Positions 9,479 through 18,831 of a stretch of DNA of 64,000 bases are shown here, one piece after another (position 1 is the stretch's first letter; the number at the start of each line of letters is the position of its first letter). The notes beneath the pieces are model-generated. The model was not told the DNA's origin, did no database searches, and was given only the letters and a program-made list of their open reading frames with translations. The position numbers were made by a program, and so were the translations under genes. The DNA comes from Qipengyuania intermedia. GTDB taxonomy: Bacteria; Pseudomonadota; Alphaproteobacteria; Sphingomonadales; Sphingomonadaceae. The DNA lies in assembly GCF_019711615.1 (NCBI RefSeq), contig NZ_JAIGNS010000001.1, forward strand, positions 1,178,001 through 1,242,000, written 5' to 3'.

Positions 9479-11992
9479 ATGAGCGATACCCGTTTCGATC
9501 CGACATCCGCCGACCCGCGCTGGCAAGCCGCGTGGCAAGACGCGCAGACCTTCCGCGCGGACAGCAATTCCGAAAAGCCCAAGAGCTACGTGCTTGAGAT
9601 GTTCCCCTATCCCTCGGGGCGCATCCATATCGGTCACGTGCGCAACTACACGATGGGCGACGTGCTGGCGCGCTACAAGAAGGCGACCGGGCACGAGGTG
9701 CTGCACCCGATGGGCTGGGATGCTTTCGGCATGCCGGCGGAAAACGCCGCGATGGAGAAGGGCGTGCACCCGGGCGGCTGGACCCGCGACAATATCGAAC
9801 ACATGAAGGCGCAGCTGAAGCGCCTCGGCTTCGCGCTCGACTGGAGCCGCGAACTGGCGACCTGCGAGCCGGATTATTACGGCCACGAGCAGGCGCTCTT
9901 CATCGACCTTTACGAAGCGGGCCTCGTCTATCGCAAGGAAAGCGAGGTCAACTGGGACCCGGTCGACATGACCGTGCTCGCCAACGAGCAGGTTATCGAC
10001 GGCAAGGGCTGGCGCAGCGGCGCGGAAGTCGAGAAGCGCAAGCTGAACCAGTGGTTCCTCAAGATCACCGACTTCGCCGAGGAGCTGCTGGAGGGACTGG
10101 GCAGCCTCGAGAACTGGCCCGACAAGGTTCGGCTGATGCAGGAAAACTGGATCGGCAAGTCCAAGGGCCTGGAATTCAGCTTCGACCTTTCGAATGGCGA
10201 GAAGCTTCCCGTCTACACTACGCGCCCGGATACGATTTTCGGCGCGAGCTTCGTTGCGGTTGCCGCCGATCATCCGGTCGCGCAGGCTATCGACAGTGAC
10301 GAGGCGCGCGCCTTCATCGCCGAGTGCAAGAAGGGCGGGACCACCGCCGCCGAACTCGAAACCGCCGAAAAGCTGGGCTTCGACACGGGCATCACGGCGA
10401 GGCACCCGTTCACCGGCGCGGACTTGCCCGTCTACATCGCGAACTTCGTGCTGATGGATTACGGCACCGGCGCCATCATGGCAGTACCGGGCCACGACCA
10501 GCGCGACTTCGAATTCGCCACCAAATATGGCCTGCCGATCCCGCGCGTCGTCGCGTCGAGCCTAAAAGAAGCGGGCAAGGGTTTCGACGGCGAGGCCGAG
10601 GCGGGCGACGGCGTGATCGTCAACTCCGACTTCCTCGACGGGATGGAAGTCGAGGATGCCAAGCGCGAGATCATCCGCCGCATCGAGGAACAGGGACGCG
10701 GGACCGGCAAGACCGTCTGGCGCCTGCGCGACTGGGGCGTTTCGCGCCAGCGCTACTGGGGCACGCCCATCCCCTTCATCCATTGCGATGCTTGCGGCGT
10801 CGTGCCTGCGCCCAAGGACAGCCTGCCGATCACGCTGCCTCAGGACGTCGATTTCCAGACACCCGGCAATCCGCTGCTGCGCCACGCGACATGGAAGCAT
10901 GTCGACTGTCCGAAATGCGGCGGCAAGGCCGAACGCGAGACCGACACCCTCGACACCTTCGTCGACAGTTCGTGGTATTTCCTGCGCTTTGCGAGCCAGC
11001 CAGCCGACAAGCCATTCGACCCCGAGGAGGTCGCCAAGTGGCTGCCGGTCGAACAGTATATCGGCGGCATCGAGCACGCGATCCTGCACTTGCTCTACGC
11101 CCGTTTCTGGACGCGCGCGCTCGCCCACATGGGCCAGATAGAGGTGAAGGAGCCCTTTGCCTCGCTCTTCACGCAGGGCATGGTCACGCATGAGACCTAC
11201 AGCCGCAAAACCGGCGGCAAGACGGTCTATTACGCGCCCGACGAGATCAGCCGCGAAGCCGAGCGTGCCCTCCTCCTGGAGGATGGTGGCGAGGTCGAGA
11301 TCGGCCGCGTCATCAAGATGTCGAAGTCGAAGAAGAACGTCGTCGACCCCGACACGATCATCGACACTTATGGCGCCGATGCAGTGCGCTGGTTCATGCT
11401 GTCCGACAGCCCGCCCGAGCGCGACCTGCCGTGGTCCGAAGCGGGCATCGAAGGCTGCAGCCGCTTCGTCCACCGGTTGTGGCGCCTGTTCGCTGCCTAT
11501 GACGCAGGTGCCGCAGGCGAGGACAAGGCGCTCGCCCGCAAGACGCACCAGACCATTGCCGCGGTTGCCGAAGACATTGAGGCGCTCGGCTTCAACAAGG
11601 CCGTGGCCCGCATTTACGAGCTGACCGGGGCGGTCGAGAAAGCCGTTCCCTCCGCTAGCCGCAGCCACGCTATCCGCACCCTGGTGCAGCTGGTCGCGCC
11701 GATGATGCCGCACCTTGCGGAAGAGGCATGGGCCGGTCTCGGCGAGAGCGGGATGGTGGCCGACGCAGCCTGGCCCGCAGTCGATCCGGCATTGCTGGTC
11801 GAAGACGAGGTGACCATCGCCGTCCAGCACAAGGGCAAGCTGCGCGATACGCTTACCGCGCCCAAGGGTGCCTCGAAGGAAGACCTCGAGGCGATGGCGC
11901 TCGCATCCGAAAAGGTCCAGCGCTCGCTTGATGGTGCAGAAGTCCGCAAGGTCATTGTCGTGCCCGACAGATTGGTGAATATCGTCACGTGA
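9479..11992 (+). CDS. leuS: Leucyl-tRNA synthetase
   Basis: Class I aminoacyl-tRNA synthetase that charges tRNA-Leu, 837 residues, which is normal. It has HIGH at residues 50-53 (in [15 protein letters not shown]), the CP1 editing domain around residues 220-420, a zinc-knuckle-like CDACG...CPKCGG region, and KMSKS at 613-617. The C-terminal [14 protein letters not shown] segment belongs to the tRNA-binding extension. ATG 9479 was chosen because MSDTRFDPT leads directly into the conserved WQ..W segment. The stop TGA (11990-11992) shares its last base with the lptE start, so the two are translationally coupled. Confidence 0.98.
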   Translation: MSDTRFDPTSADPRWQAAWQDAQTFRADSNSEKPKSYVLEMFPYPSGRIHIGHVRNYTMGDVLARYKKATGHEVLHPMGWDAFGMPAENAAMEKGVHPGGWTRDNIEHMKAQLKRLGFALDWSRELATCEPDYYGHEQALFIDLYEAGLVYRKESEVNWDPVDMTVLANEQVIDGKGWRSGAEVEKRKLNQWFLKITDFAEELLEGLGSLENWPDKVRLMQENWIGKSKGLEFSFDLSNGEKLPVYTTRPDTIFGASFVAVAADHPVAQAIDSDEARAFIAECKKGGTTAAELETAEKLGFDTGITARHPFTGADLPVYIANFVLMDYGTGAIMAVPGHDQRDFEFATKYGLPIPRVVASSLKEAGKGFDGEAEAGDGVIVNSDFLDGMEVEDAKREIIRRIEEQGRGTGKTVWRLRDWGVSRQRYWGTPIPFIHCDACGVVPAPKDSLPITLPQDVDFQTPGNPLLRHATWKHVDCPKCGGKAERETDTLDTFVDSSWYFLRFASQPADKPFDPEEVAKWLPVEQYIGGIEHAILHLLYARFWTRALAHMGQIEVKEPFASLFTQGMVTHETYSRKTGGKTVYYAPDEISREAERALLLEDGGEVEIGRVIKMSKSKKNVVDPDTIIDTYGADAVRWFMLSDSPPERDLPWSEAGIEGCSRFVHRLWRLFAAYDAGAAGEDKALARKTHQTIAAVAEDIEALGFNKAVARIYELTGAVEKAVPSASRSHAIRTLVQLVAPMMPHLAEEAWAGLGESGMVADAAWPAVDPALLVEDEVTIAVQHKGKLRDTLTAPKGASKEDLEAMALASEKVQRSLDGAEVRKVIVVPDRLVNIVT

Positions 11993-12477
11993 TGCGTTTC
12001 GTCTTCAGTCTTCTCGCCTGCCTCGCACTCGCGGCCTGCAACCTCTCGCCCATGTATGCGGGCGGTGGCAGCGGGGCGGTCGCGCAGGGACTGGCAGCCG
12101 TGGACGTTCCGCCGATCGCGGGACGGGCCGGGTGGCTGGTTCGCGGTGAGTTGAACGATCGCCTCGGAGCGGCGGGCAATGAAGCACCGCAATACCGCCT
12201 CGACGTTCGCCTCGACGACAATCTCGAAGCGCTCGGCATTTTGGCCGATGACACGGTCAGTCGGGAGCGGCGGACTTTGCGTGCCCGCTACCAGTTGGTG
12301 GACGCGTCGACCGGCGAAATCCTGCTCGACGCCACCGAAGGCGCGGATGCCGGGATCGATGTCGTGTCCAGCGAATACGCCACCATCGCGGCAGAGCAGA
12401 CGGCGCTGGAAAATCTCGCGCGCGAAATTGCGGACAGGATCGTGACCCGCGTGGCACTGACGCTGCGCGAACAGTGA
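11992..12477 (+). CDS. lptE: LPS assembly lipoprotein LptE
   Basis: Outer-membrane lipoprotein that plugs LptD and helps insert LPS. The 161-residue protein has a signal peptide with lipobox LAAC (Cys16), followed by NLSPMYAGGG, the NLxPLY-type motif typical of alphaproteobacterial LptE. The middle has the expected YRLDVRL...RARYQLVD beta pattern, and the C-terminus is an alpha helix. ATG 11992 overlaps the leuS stop. A GTG three bases earlier is possible but would add only one residue. lptA and lptC lie about 2-4 kb away on the opposite strand. Confidence 0.88.
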   Translation: MRFVFSLLACLALAACNLSPMYAGGGSGAVAQGLAAVDVPPIAGRAGWLVRGELNDRLGAAGNEAPQYRLDVRLDDNLEALGILADDTVSRERRTLRARYQLVDASTGEILLDATEGADAGIDVVSSEYATIAAEQTALENLAREIADRIVTRVALTLREQ

Positions 12478-12490
12478 GGGCGGCCGGGGC

Positions 12491-13528
12491 GTGAAGGTCA
12501 GGGGGAACGAATTCGCTGCGAAGCTGCAGGGCCTCGCGAAGGATTGCTCCATCTTCTTCTTCTGCGGCCAGGATGAAGCGGGTGCCAGCGCCGCTGCGCG
12601 GGAGCTGGTTGCAGCCCTGCCCGATGCTGGCGAGCGGGTGGAGATCCCCGGTGCGGAGCTTCGCGCCGATCCTGCCAAACTGGGCGACGAGGCGCGCTCT
12701 TCCTCCCTCTTTGGGGACAAGCGGCATATCTGGTCGCGGGTCAGCGGGGACGAAGCGCATGCCGCGCTCGAAACGCTGATCAAGACGGGCGAGATGGGCG
12801 CGGGCGAAGCGTGCCCGGTGATCGTCGTCGCGACCGCGGCCACCGACAAATCGCGCACGGCAAAGCTGCTCGAGAAGCGCAAGGATGCAGTCGTCGCGAT
12901 GTTCTATCCGCCCGACCTGCGCTCGGTGACGCAGTCCGTTCGCGCCATGGGCGATGCCGCAGGCGTGCGCCTCGACCAGGCGGTGGCCGAGCGGATCGCG
13001 CGCGGTGCCAATCTCGACGTGCGGCTTGCGCAGAGCGAGGTCACCAAGCTGGCGACCTATCTCGATGCCACCGCGCAATCGCCGCGCCCTGGCACGATGG
13101 AACATCTCGACGCTATCGGCGCGGCCAGCGAGGAGGACGGCTTCGCCAGCCTCGTCAATGCGGTTCTCGGCGGCCAGACCGGCAAGGTGGGCGGCGAGAT
13201 CGCACGGATGAAGCAAATCGGCCTCAACCCCGTCGGCACCTTGCTTGCCATCGAACGCCGTGCCGCCCAGCTCGCCCGCATTTCGGCGGCGCTCGGCAAT
13301 CGCCGTTACCAGGATCTCGACAAGGGCCAGAAGGCACGGCTCGGCATCTTCTGGAAGGAAGAGCGCGATATCGCCGACCAGGTCAATCGCTGGCGCGGGC
13401 CCAAACTCGACCGGCTGACCAACGGCCTGACCAAGCTGCACCGTGACCTGTTGTCGAACAGCCAGGCGGCGGAACTGCTGCTGGCGCAGGGCCTTACGAA
13501 CCTCGCCCGGCTCGCCGCGCGGCGCTAG
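12491..13528 (+). CDS. holA: DNA polymerase III subunit delta
   Basis: Clamp-loader subunit that opens the beta sliding clamp during replication. The 345-residue protein starts with GTG 12491; the typical N-terminus (FFCGQDEAGASAAAREL) lies at residues ~23-40. Family features include SLFGDKRHIW (delta's clamp-interaction region), DLRSVTQSVRAMG and a C-terminal helical collar ending RDLLSNSQAAELLLAQGLTNLARLAARR-like sequence. It lies 13 bp after lptE, giving the common leuS-lptE-holA block. Its TAG stop overlaps the stop of the converging nucleotidyltransferase gene in a CTAG tetramer. Confidence 0.93.
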   Translation: MKVRGNEFAAKLQGLAKDCSIFFFCGQDEAGASAAARELVAALPDAGERVEIPGAELRADPAKLGDEARSSSLFGDKRHIWSRVSGDEAHAALETLIKTGEMGAGEACPVIVVATAATDKSRTAKLLEKRKDAVVAMFYPPDLRSVTQSVRAMGDAAGVRLDQAVAERIARGANLDVRLAQSEVTKLATYLDATAQSPRPGTMEHLDAIGAASEEDGFASLVNAVLGGQTGKVGGEIARMKQIGLNPVGTLLAIERRAAQLARISAALGNRRYQDLDKGQKARLGIFWKEERDIADQVNRWRGPKLDRLTNGLTKLHRDLLSNSQAAELLLAQGLTNLARLAARR

Positions 13529-14667
13529 TCCCCGGACAGCCAGCGGGCCAGTTCGGCCGCCGCGAGCCCATCGTTCCTGCTCCGCCTGTTCGCCAGCGTG
13601 CCTGCCAGTGATGCGCCGCGAGTTGCGAGGCGCCCGAGACGCCGGAATCCTGTCGAGCCCTTCGCCTGGTCGAGCGGTGCCTCTTTCAGCCGCGCGCCTC
13701 GTTCTCCGGTTGCCAGCCCTGCAATCGCGTTGATGTCCTTCCGCGCAGCGGGATCCTGGACGAGAAGGTCTTCGACCCGGTCGAGCAGCGCGGCGTCGGC
13801 GCGGATCGGACAGATGGTGTTCTCCTGAAAGCCGGGTCGCAACCATCGGCCTATCAGGGCAAAGACCAGCGCTGCCGGCCTGGCGAAGCCCTCACCTTGA
13901 GCGCGCTGCCAAAACGCAGCCCAGTCGATCTCCCGTTCGGCAACGAAATAGTCGATATCTAACAGTCCGAGCGGCCCGACATTGAACAGGTGGGAAACTG
14001 CGCAGTGCATCACCAGGTGAGCGAGCATGTCCTCGTCTGCGGGTACGAGCATGCCGAGCGAATCGTCCCGCACCGCCCGCGCCAGAATGCCTTCGTCATC
14101 GCATGGCGGCATCGCCGCACTTGCCAGCGGCGCGCTTGCCCAGGCGTGGGCATGCACTTCGCACATCACCCCGTCGGGCGAGAACAGCGGGGGTAAGTGC
14201 GTTTCCTCGCGAGCCATTCGATCCAGCAATTCGCCGTCCGCCTGTGGTGCCTGCCATCCCGCATCGCGAAGCGAGCGATAGGCCTGCGTCGCCCGAGCTT
14301 GCGGGACCAGTACATCGATATCGCGCATGACCCGCTCTGCAGGTGAGGGCCAGACGCTCCACGCCAGCGCGGCCCCCTTGAGCGCGACGGCTGCGATGCC
14401 GTGTTCGCCCAACGTCAGGGCGATCCGCGCCAGCGCCCGCCGTTGCACGAGCTGGTCGAGCGCGTTGAAGCGGTGCGCTTCCTGCCAGCCTTGCGCGATG
14501 AAGGCGGGCACCTCCGCCTCGATTTCCTTGCGCACCAGCTTGCCGTGCAAATGCGGCCGCAAGCGATGGCCTGCCGCAAGCCGGTCGAGCGAGCGCCACT
14601 GCCTTTCGGTCAGCGTCCCGATTTCGCCGAAGCGATGCCCTGTCAGCGCCAGCAGGGCGCGGCGCAT
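13525..14667 (-). CDS. Nucleotidyltransferase-like family protein (NTP_transf_5-like)
   Basis: A 380-residue protein resembling the uncharacterised nucleotidyltransferase family PF14907. The diagnostic part is LKGAALAWSVWP (96-107) followed by RDIDVLV (115-121), which gives the DxD-type acidic pair of a minimal polymerase-beta fold. The rest is helical and poorly conserved to my eye. Relatives often sit in surface-polysaccharide or peptide-modification clusters (recalled). Here it is the last gene of the rnd-lptC-lptA operon, its ATG sharing a base with the lptA stop, in a place where I would expect lptB. Substrate is unknown. Confidence 0.75.
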   Translation of the reverse strand: MRRALLALTGHRFGEIGTLTERQWRSLDRLAAGHRLRPHLHGKLVRKEIEAEVPAFIAQGWQEAHRFNALDQLVQRRALARIALTLGEHGIAAVALKGAALAWSVWPSPAERVMRDIDVLVPQARATQAYRSLRDAGWQAPQADGELLDRMAREETHLPPLFSPDGVMCEVHAHAWASAPLASAAMPPCDDEGILARAVRDDSLGMLVPADEDMLAHLVMHCAVSHLFNVGPLGLLDIDYFVAEREIDWAAFWQRAQGEGFARPAALVFALIGRWLRPGFQENTICPIRADAALLDRVEDLLVQDPAARKDINAIAGLATGERGARLKEAPLDQAKGSTGFRRLGRLATRGASLAGTLANRRSRNDGLAAAELARWLSGD

Positions 14668-15221
14668 CAGTCTTGCGGGACGGAGAAAGTGCCCGTGACG
14701 CGGCCGCCCGATTGCTGTGTCTCGCCCGTCACCGGGGAAGACCCGCTTGCGCGGCCATCGACGCTCGACACGCCGCTCGCCAAGTCGATCACCAGGCGTC
14801 CGCCGTTCAGGCGATCGGTCCCGCGATTGAGGCTGACATTGCCGGCCATGGTGATGATCCGGCGGTTGAAATCATAGACCGCCGTATCCCCGCTCGCGCG
14901 TTCATTGCCGCGCGACACCGTCACGCCGCCGGTGGCCAGGATGCGCTGGATCTCCAGCGTTCCGGCATCGCTGTAATCGACGACGGTGCGTGCTGCGTTC
15001 AGCGTCAGGCCGGCCTGCGTGATGCGCACTGCGCCCGAAAGGACCACGCGATTTTGCCGGTCCTGCAATTCGATCCGGCCCGCATCGAAGGACACGGGCG
15101 CGTTCGAATTGTGGCTGGCGATGGCCTGCGCGTTCAGCTGCATCCCTCCCAGCGCCGCGCAGGTCAGCGCGAAACCGGCAAGGAGCGACTTGGTCATGGC
15201 GGGCAGGTGCTGCTTCATCAT
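14667..15221 (-). CDS. lptA: LPS transport periplasmic protein LptA
   Basis: Forms the periplasmic bridge that carries LPS from LptC to LptD. The 184-residue protein has a signal peptide (cleavage after about residue 33) and an OstA-type beta-jellyroll. Residues ~45-150 carry repeated short strands such as DRQNRVVLSGAVRITQAGL, ILATGGVTVSRGNE and ITMAGNVSLNRG. Translation is coupled upstream to lptC (ATGA overlap, 15218-15221) and downstream to the nucleotidyltransferase gene (TGATG overlap). lptB is not adjacent. Confidence 0.9.
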   Translation of the reverse strand: MMKQHLPAMTKSLLAGFALTCAALGGMQLNAQAIASHNSNAPVSFDAGRIELQDRQNRVVLSGAVRITQAGLTLNAARTVVDYSDAGTLEIQRILATGGVTVSRGNERASGDTAVYDFNRRIITMAGNVSLNRGTDRLNGGRLVIDLASGVSSVDGRASGSSPVTGETQQSGGRVTGTFSVPQD

Positions 15222-15889
15222 GGCATTCTCAGCTTTCCGGGTTCCATGCGCAAGCGCGCTTCGCCCGATAGGGTTACGGTCCTTGCCGCAAGGTCGGCAT
15301 CGAGGCGGTTGGCGCTGAACGTGCCGGCAGGCACTGCGCCTTCGACGCCGCCCGCGCCGGTCATGGTCTTGCTGTCGAGTTCGACCGAGACGCCGCTGGC
15401 GCGCATGCGATAACCGTCTGCGGCCTCCATGCGCATGGTTCCCGTAACGTCGATCCGCTCTGCGTCGATGTCGTACTGGCCACCTTCCGCGCTGATTCGC
15501 GCGGGGCCTTCCGCCATGAGTAGTCGCGCCACGATATCGCGCATCCGCACGATCCCTTCCGCGCTCGAGCGCTGGACGGCTTCATCTGCGGTCAGCGAGA
15601 ACGGGCGCCCCTGCGCATCGGTGCCGCGATAGAGCGCATTGTCGACGCGCAGGCGCTCCTGGATCACGGCGACTTCGTTGCGGTCGAGCAGAAAGCTGAT
15701 TTCGCCGCGGGGGCTGAGCGGGGTGATGACCATCAGCGCTGCCAGGACGCCGACGCCCATCGGCAGGGCGCGGGCCAAGAAGTGCACCAACTTGTCGTGA
15801 CTGCCGCCGGGCGCGGCGAAATGCTGGCGGCGCGAGCGGAGTTGCTGCGCTTCTGGCGTTTCGATCCTGCGCTTGCGGCGACGTATCAT
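15218..15889 (-). CDS. lptC: LPS export system protein LptC
   Basis: Inner-membrane protein that receives LPS from the LptBFG transporter and hands it to LptA. The 223-residue protein has a basic cytoplasmic N-terminus, a single membrane anchor near residues 41-58 (ALPMGVGVLAALMVITPL), and a periplasmic jellyroll whose strands (ISAEGGQYDIDAERIDVTG, FSANRLDADLAARTVTLSG) follow the LptC/OstA pattern. It sits 24 bp downstream of rnd and overlaps lptA by 4 bp. The rnd-lptC-lptA order is familiar from alphaproteobacteria. Confidence 0.9.
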   Translation of the reverse strand: MIRRRKRRIETPEAQQLRSRRQHFAAPGGSHDKLVHFLARALPMGVGVLAALMVITPLSPRGEISFLLDRNEVAVIQERLRVDNALYRGTDAQGRPFSLTADEAVQRSSAEGIVRMRDIVARLLMAEGPARISAEGGQYDIDAERIDVTGTMRMEAADGYRMRASGVSVELDSKTMTGAGGVEGAVPAGTFSANRLDADLAARTVTLSGEARLRMEPGKLRMP

Positions 15890-15913
15890 GGGGTCCTGCT
15901 GCCTGCCTTGCCC

Positions 15914-16531
15914 TTACGCGTGGCTGAAGATGTCGTGGTCGGCCCAGCCGAGGATGTCGAGATGGGCGCGTGCAGGAAGGAAATCGAAACAGGCCTCTGC
16001 CAGTTCCATCCGGCCTTCGCGTTCGAGCCTCTTGTTCAGCTCTTCGCGCATCCGGTGGAGGAAGCGCACGTCGCTGGCGGCGTATTCGCGCTGCGCCTGG
16101 TTGAGCTCCGGGCCGCCCCAGTCGGACGATTGCTGTGCCTTGGAGATGTTTTCGCCGAGCAGTTCCTCGACGAGGTTTTTGAGGCCGTGGCGATCGGTGT
16201 AGGTGCGCACCAGCTTGCTGGCGATCTTGGTGCAATAACAGGGCGCCGCGGTGACCCCGAGATAGTATTCGATCGCGGCGAGATCGAAGCGGGCGAAGTG
16301 GAACAGCTTGAGGCGTTCCGGGTCCGCCAGCACCGCCTTCAGGTTCGGCGCGTCGTATGTGCTGTCGGGGCCGAAGCGCACGAGGTGCTCGTCGCCCTTG
16401 CCGTCGCTGATCTGCACCACGCACAACCGGTCACGGATGGTGATGAGCCCCATGGTCTCGGTATCGACGGCCACCGGGCCATCTGCGAGCACGCCTTCGG
16501 GGAGGTCTTCTTCGTGAAAGTGAACTGCCAT
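15914..16531 (-). CDS. rnd: Ribonuclease D-like 3'-5' exonuclease
   Basis: DEDD-family 3'-5' exoribonuclease, probably involved in RNA 3'-end trimming. All three motifs are present: Exo I with Asp23-Thr-Glu25 (VDTET), Exo II HFARFDLAAI, and Exo III of the DEDDy type, YAASDVRFL. At 205 residues it holds only the exonuclease domain; the HRDC domains of longer RNase D proteins are absent, as is common in alphaproteobacteria. It heads the rnd-lptC-lptA operon and has a good promoter candidate directly upstream. Confidence 0.88.
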   Translation of the reverse strand: MAVHFHEEDLPEGVLADGPVAVDTETMGLITIRDRLCVVQISDGKGDEHLVRFGPDSTYDAPNLKAVLADPERLKLFHFARFDLAAIEYYLGVTAAPCYCTKIASKLVRTYTDRHGLKNLVEELLGENISKAQQSSDWGGPELNQAQREYAASDVRFLHRMREELNKRLEREGRMELAEACFDFLPARAHLDILGWADHDIFSHA

Positions 16532-16556
16532 GCCCCGCGCCTTAGGCCGATTGGGG

Positions 16557-16586
16557 ATTGTAGGGAAGGGGCCACTGGTCTGCCAA
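16557..16586 (-). promoter_or_regulatory. Candidate promoter for the rnd-lptC-lptA operon
   Basis: On the minus strand, TTGGCA (16586-16581) and TACAAT (16562-16557) are separated by 18 bp. Each is one base from the consensus hexamer. The predicted start of transcription gives a leader of roughly 20 nt before the rnd ATG at 16531. Confidence 0.5.
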
Positions 16587-16611
16587 CCGAAGCGGGGCCA
16601 GAGTGCCGGCC

Positions 16612-17298
16612 ATGAGCGAGAGTGTGCCCGACAGCTGGAAGCCGGTCCTCGACCCTGTCCTGGGTGGCGAAGAAGCGCGCAGGCTCGGCGGCTGGCTGCG
16701 CGCAGAAGAGGATGCCGGCAAGATCGTCTACCCGCCGCGCGGCAGCCGGTTGAAGGCGCTCGAACTCACCCCGCTGGATGCCGTGAAAATCGTGATCCTC
16801 GGGCAGGATCCCTATCACGGGCCGGGGCAGGCGATGGGCCTCAGCTTCTCCGTGCCCGAAGGCGTGAAGGTGCCGCCCAGTCTTGCCAATATCTACAAGG
16901 AGCTGGAAGCCGATTGCGGCATCGCGCCACCGGGCCATGGCGACCTGACGCCGTGGGCGCGGCAGGGCGTGCTGCTGCTCAACAACACGCTGACGGTCGA
17001 GGCGGGGCAGGCGGGCAGCCATGCCGGACGCGGGTGGGACGCTGTCACCGATGCCTGCGTGGCGGCAGTCGCCGCGCGCGATAAGCCGTCGGTCTTCATC
17101 CTGTGGGGCAGCCACGCACAGGCCAAGGCGAAGCGCGTCGGCGCGCTGAATGGCGGGCCGCATCACGTCATCGCCAGCCCGCACCCAAGCCCGCTGTCCG
17201 CCTATCGCGGGTTCTTCGGTTCGAAACCTTTCAGCCGCGCGAATGCATTCCTGGAAGAGCATGGCCGGGGGGCGGTCGACTGGCGGCTGGGCGGGTGA
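16612..17298 (+). CDS. ung: Uracil-DNA glycosylase (family 1)
   Basis: Removes uracil from DNA to start base excision repair. The 228-residue protein has the water-activating loop GQDPYHG at 64-70 (Asp66) and the Leu-intercalation loop HPSPLS at 191-196 (His191), both diagnostic of family 1 UDG. LLLNNTLTVE near residue 121 is also canonical. ATG 16612 is preferred; a GTG at 16603 would add three residues. It is divergent from rnd, with 80 bp between them, and single-gene in context. The 230 bp after its stop hold no gene I can support, only a 13-bp palindrome TGACACTGTGTCA at 17305-17317. Confidence 0.97.
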   Translation: MSESVPDSWKPVLDPVLGGEEARRLGGWLRAEEDAGKIVYPPRGSRLKALELTPLDAVKIVILGQDPYHGPGQAMGLSFSVPEGVKVPPSLANIYKELEADCGIAPPGHGDLTPWARQGVLLLNNTLTVEAGQAGSHAGRGWDAVTDACVAAVAARDKPSVFILWGSHAQAKAKRVGALNGGPHHVIASPHPSPLSAYRGFFGSKPFSRANAFLEEHGRGAVDWRLGG

Positions 17299-17528
17299 CG
17301 AAGTTGACACTGTGTCACCCAGCCTGTTTGCCTGTTAGTCTCTGATATACAAAAGGAAATCCGCCGGCATTCCGGTTGACAGTCAGGCGGCATGTTTCCG
17401 CCCGGATCGACGATTTGAAAGACCTCGCCGTGACCCTTATCCCGATCCGGGAGAGTAGGAAACGAGCGCGATCGAGGCTGGCGCAAGATTGGGCGCGGGC
17501 TAGTCTCGAGTACTCTTCAAGCCGCCGC

Positions 17529-18725
17529 TCAGGGCAGAACGCCGACGTCTTCGGCGGTGCCGTCCTTGTCCCGCTTGACCTGCCCGTCAGCCCCGACACT
17601 GCCACCGGTCACCAGCAGTATGCCGCTGAGGTGGGGGGCGGCCATGGACGTGCCGTCCTTGTTGGTCGTTCCGCCGCCCGGGGCGAGAGAGAGTATCCGC
17701 ACGCCGGGTTCCGCGTAATCGACCGAAGCTCCGTAGTTCGAGAAGGACGCAAGGTTGCTGCGCTTGTCGATGGCGGACACGGTGAAGAGGTTTCGCCCGT
17801 TGTTATAGGCAGGCGATACGGAGCCGGTGTCGACATTCACGCCGCTGTTTCCCGCGGCCATCACCACGAACACGCCCCCGTCGGCCAGGGCCTGTACCCC
17901 GGCGTCGAGGATGGTCGATCCCTGGTCTGCGGTGAGGCTCAGATTGACCACATCGCCCACCGATGCATTGGCGGCCACGAAATCGAGGCCCGCGGCGACA
18001 TCGCTATCCGGTGCCACGCCGAAGGAATCGAGCACGCGTACGGAGTATACCGGCGCTCCCGGTGCCACGCCGACGACGCCGATCGTGTTGTCGAGCGCGG
18101 CGATCGTGCCGGCGACGTGGGTGCCATGCCCGTTGAGGTCGTCGACGGAGTTTGCATTGCCGCCGAAAGTTTCTGACGTGAGGAATTCGGCGCTGCCGAC
18201 GAGGTTGAGATCGGGATTGTCGACGTCCACTCCCGTATCGACGACCCAGGCGACATTGCCGTTGGGCGTGCCGGTGCCGACTCGGGCCACGCCCCACGGA
18301 ACGGTCTGGTCGCTGCCGCCGCCACCTCCCGGCTTGCCCCCCCCGCCGCCTCCGCCGCCATTGTCGGGTTTCCCGCCGCCACCATCGGGTCTCGGCGCGC
18401 CGCGGGCGGCCGCTCCGGCGTCGGGCAGGCCGACATAGACCGCCTGCGAACAGCCGGTAATCGTCGGGTTGCGTTCGACGAGCGTGTCGATTGCCCTGTC
18501 GGATACCCGCAGGGCGAAACCATTGAAAATGCGGGAATAGTTGTGCAGCACGCGCCCGCCAGCCTGGCTTGCCGCACGGTTGGCTTCGTAGGTCGTGCTC
18601 ACCGGCCCGCTGACGAGAGTGCAGATGAAGGTGTCGGGCACAGGGTCACCGACGGATTGGGCGAGGGCCGCCGGTGCCATCAGGAACGACACGCCCAAAA
18701 GGGCCACGCGCGTGCGAGTATTCAT
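17529..18725 (-). CDS. Secreted S8 family serine peptidase with glycine-rich linker
   Basis: Subtilisin-like protease, 398 residues. After a signal peptide (cleavage near LAQ, residue 23), residues ~31-97 look like an I9-type propeptide. A linker at 114-137 is almost all glycine, with KP interruptions. The catalytic domain follows: Asp163 (VVDTGV), His200 (HGTHVAGT), oxyanion Asn293 (AAGNSG) and Ser360 ([11 protein letters not shown]). ATG 18725 follows GGAGAAGGGG, and the signal peptide confirms it. There is no obvious C-terminal anchor. It is 106 bp downstream of gltD on the same strand and probably has its own promoter. Substrate is unknown. Confidence 0.9.
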   Translation of the reverse strand: MNTRTRVALLGVSFLMAPAALAQSVGDPVPDTFICTLVSGPVSTTYEANRAASQAGGRVLHNYSRIFNGFALRVSDRAIDTLVERNPTITGCSQAVYVGLPDAGAAARGAPRPDGGGGKPDNGGGGGGGGKPGGGGGSDQTVPWGVARVGTGTPNGNVAWVVDTGVDVDNPDLNLVGSAEFLTSETFGGNANSVDDLNGHGTHVAGTIAALDNTIGVVGVAPGAPVYSVRVLDSFGVAPDSDVAAGLDFVAANASVGDVVNLSLTADQGSTILDAGVQALADGGVFVVMAAGNSGVNVDTGSVSPAYNNGRNLFTVSAIDKRSNLASFSNYGASVDYAEPGVRILSLAPGGGTTNKDGTSMAAPHLSGILLVTGGSVGADGQVKRDKDGTAEDVGVLP

Positions 18726-18831
18726 CGAAGATCCCCTTCTCCAAGCGACCCGCGATGCATGCGACATTCTGTTTTGGCGAGCGGTTAGCCTACTCCATTC
18801 AGGCTTCCGCGTCGAATCGGCCAGAGGCCAC

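Noticed and set aside
17305-17317. 13-bp palindrome TGACACTGTGTCA after ung
   Set aside because: It lies downstream of ung and more than 200 bp from the end of the convergent S8 gene, so it is not at any promoter. GTGACAC-like heptamers are expected several times by chance in 64 kb.
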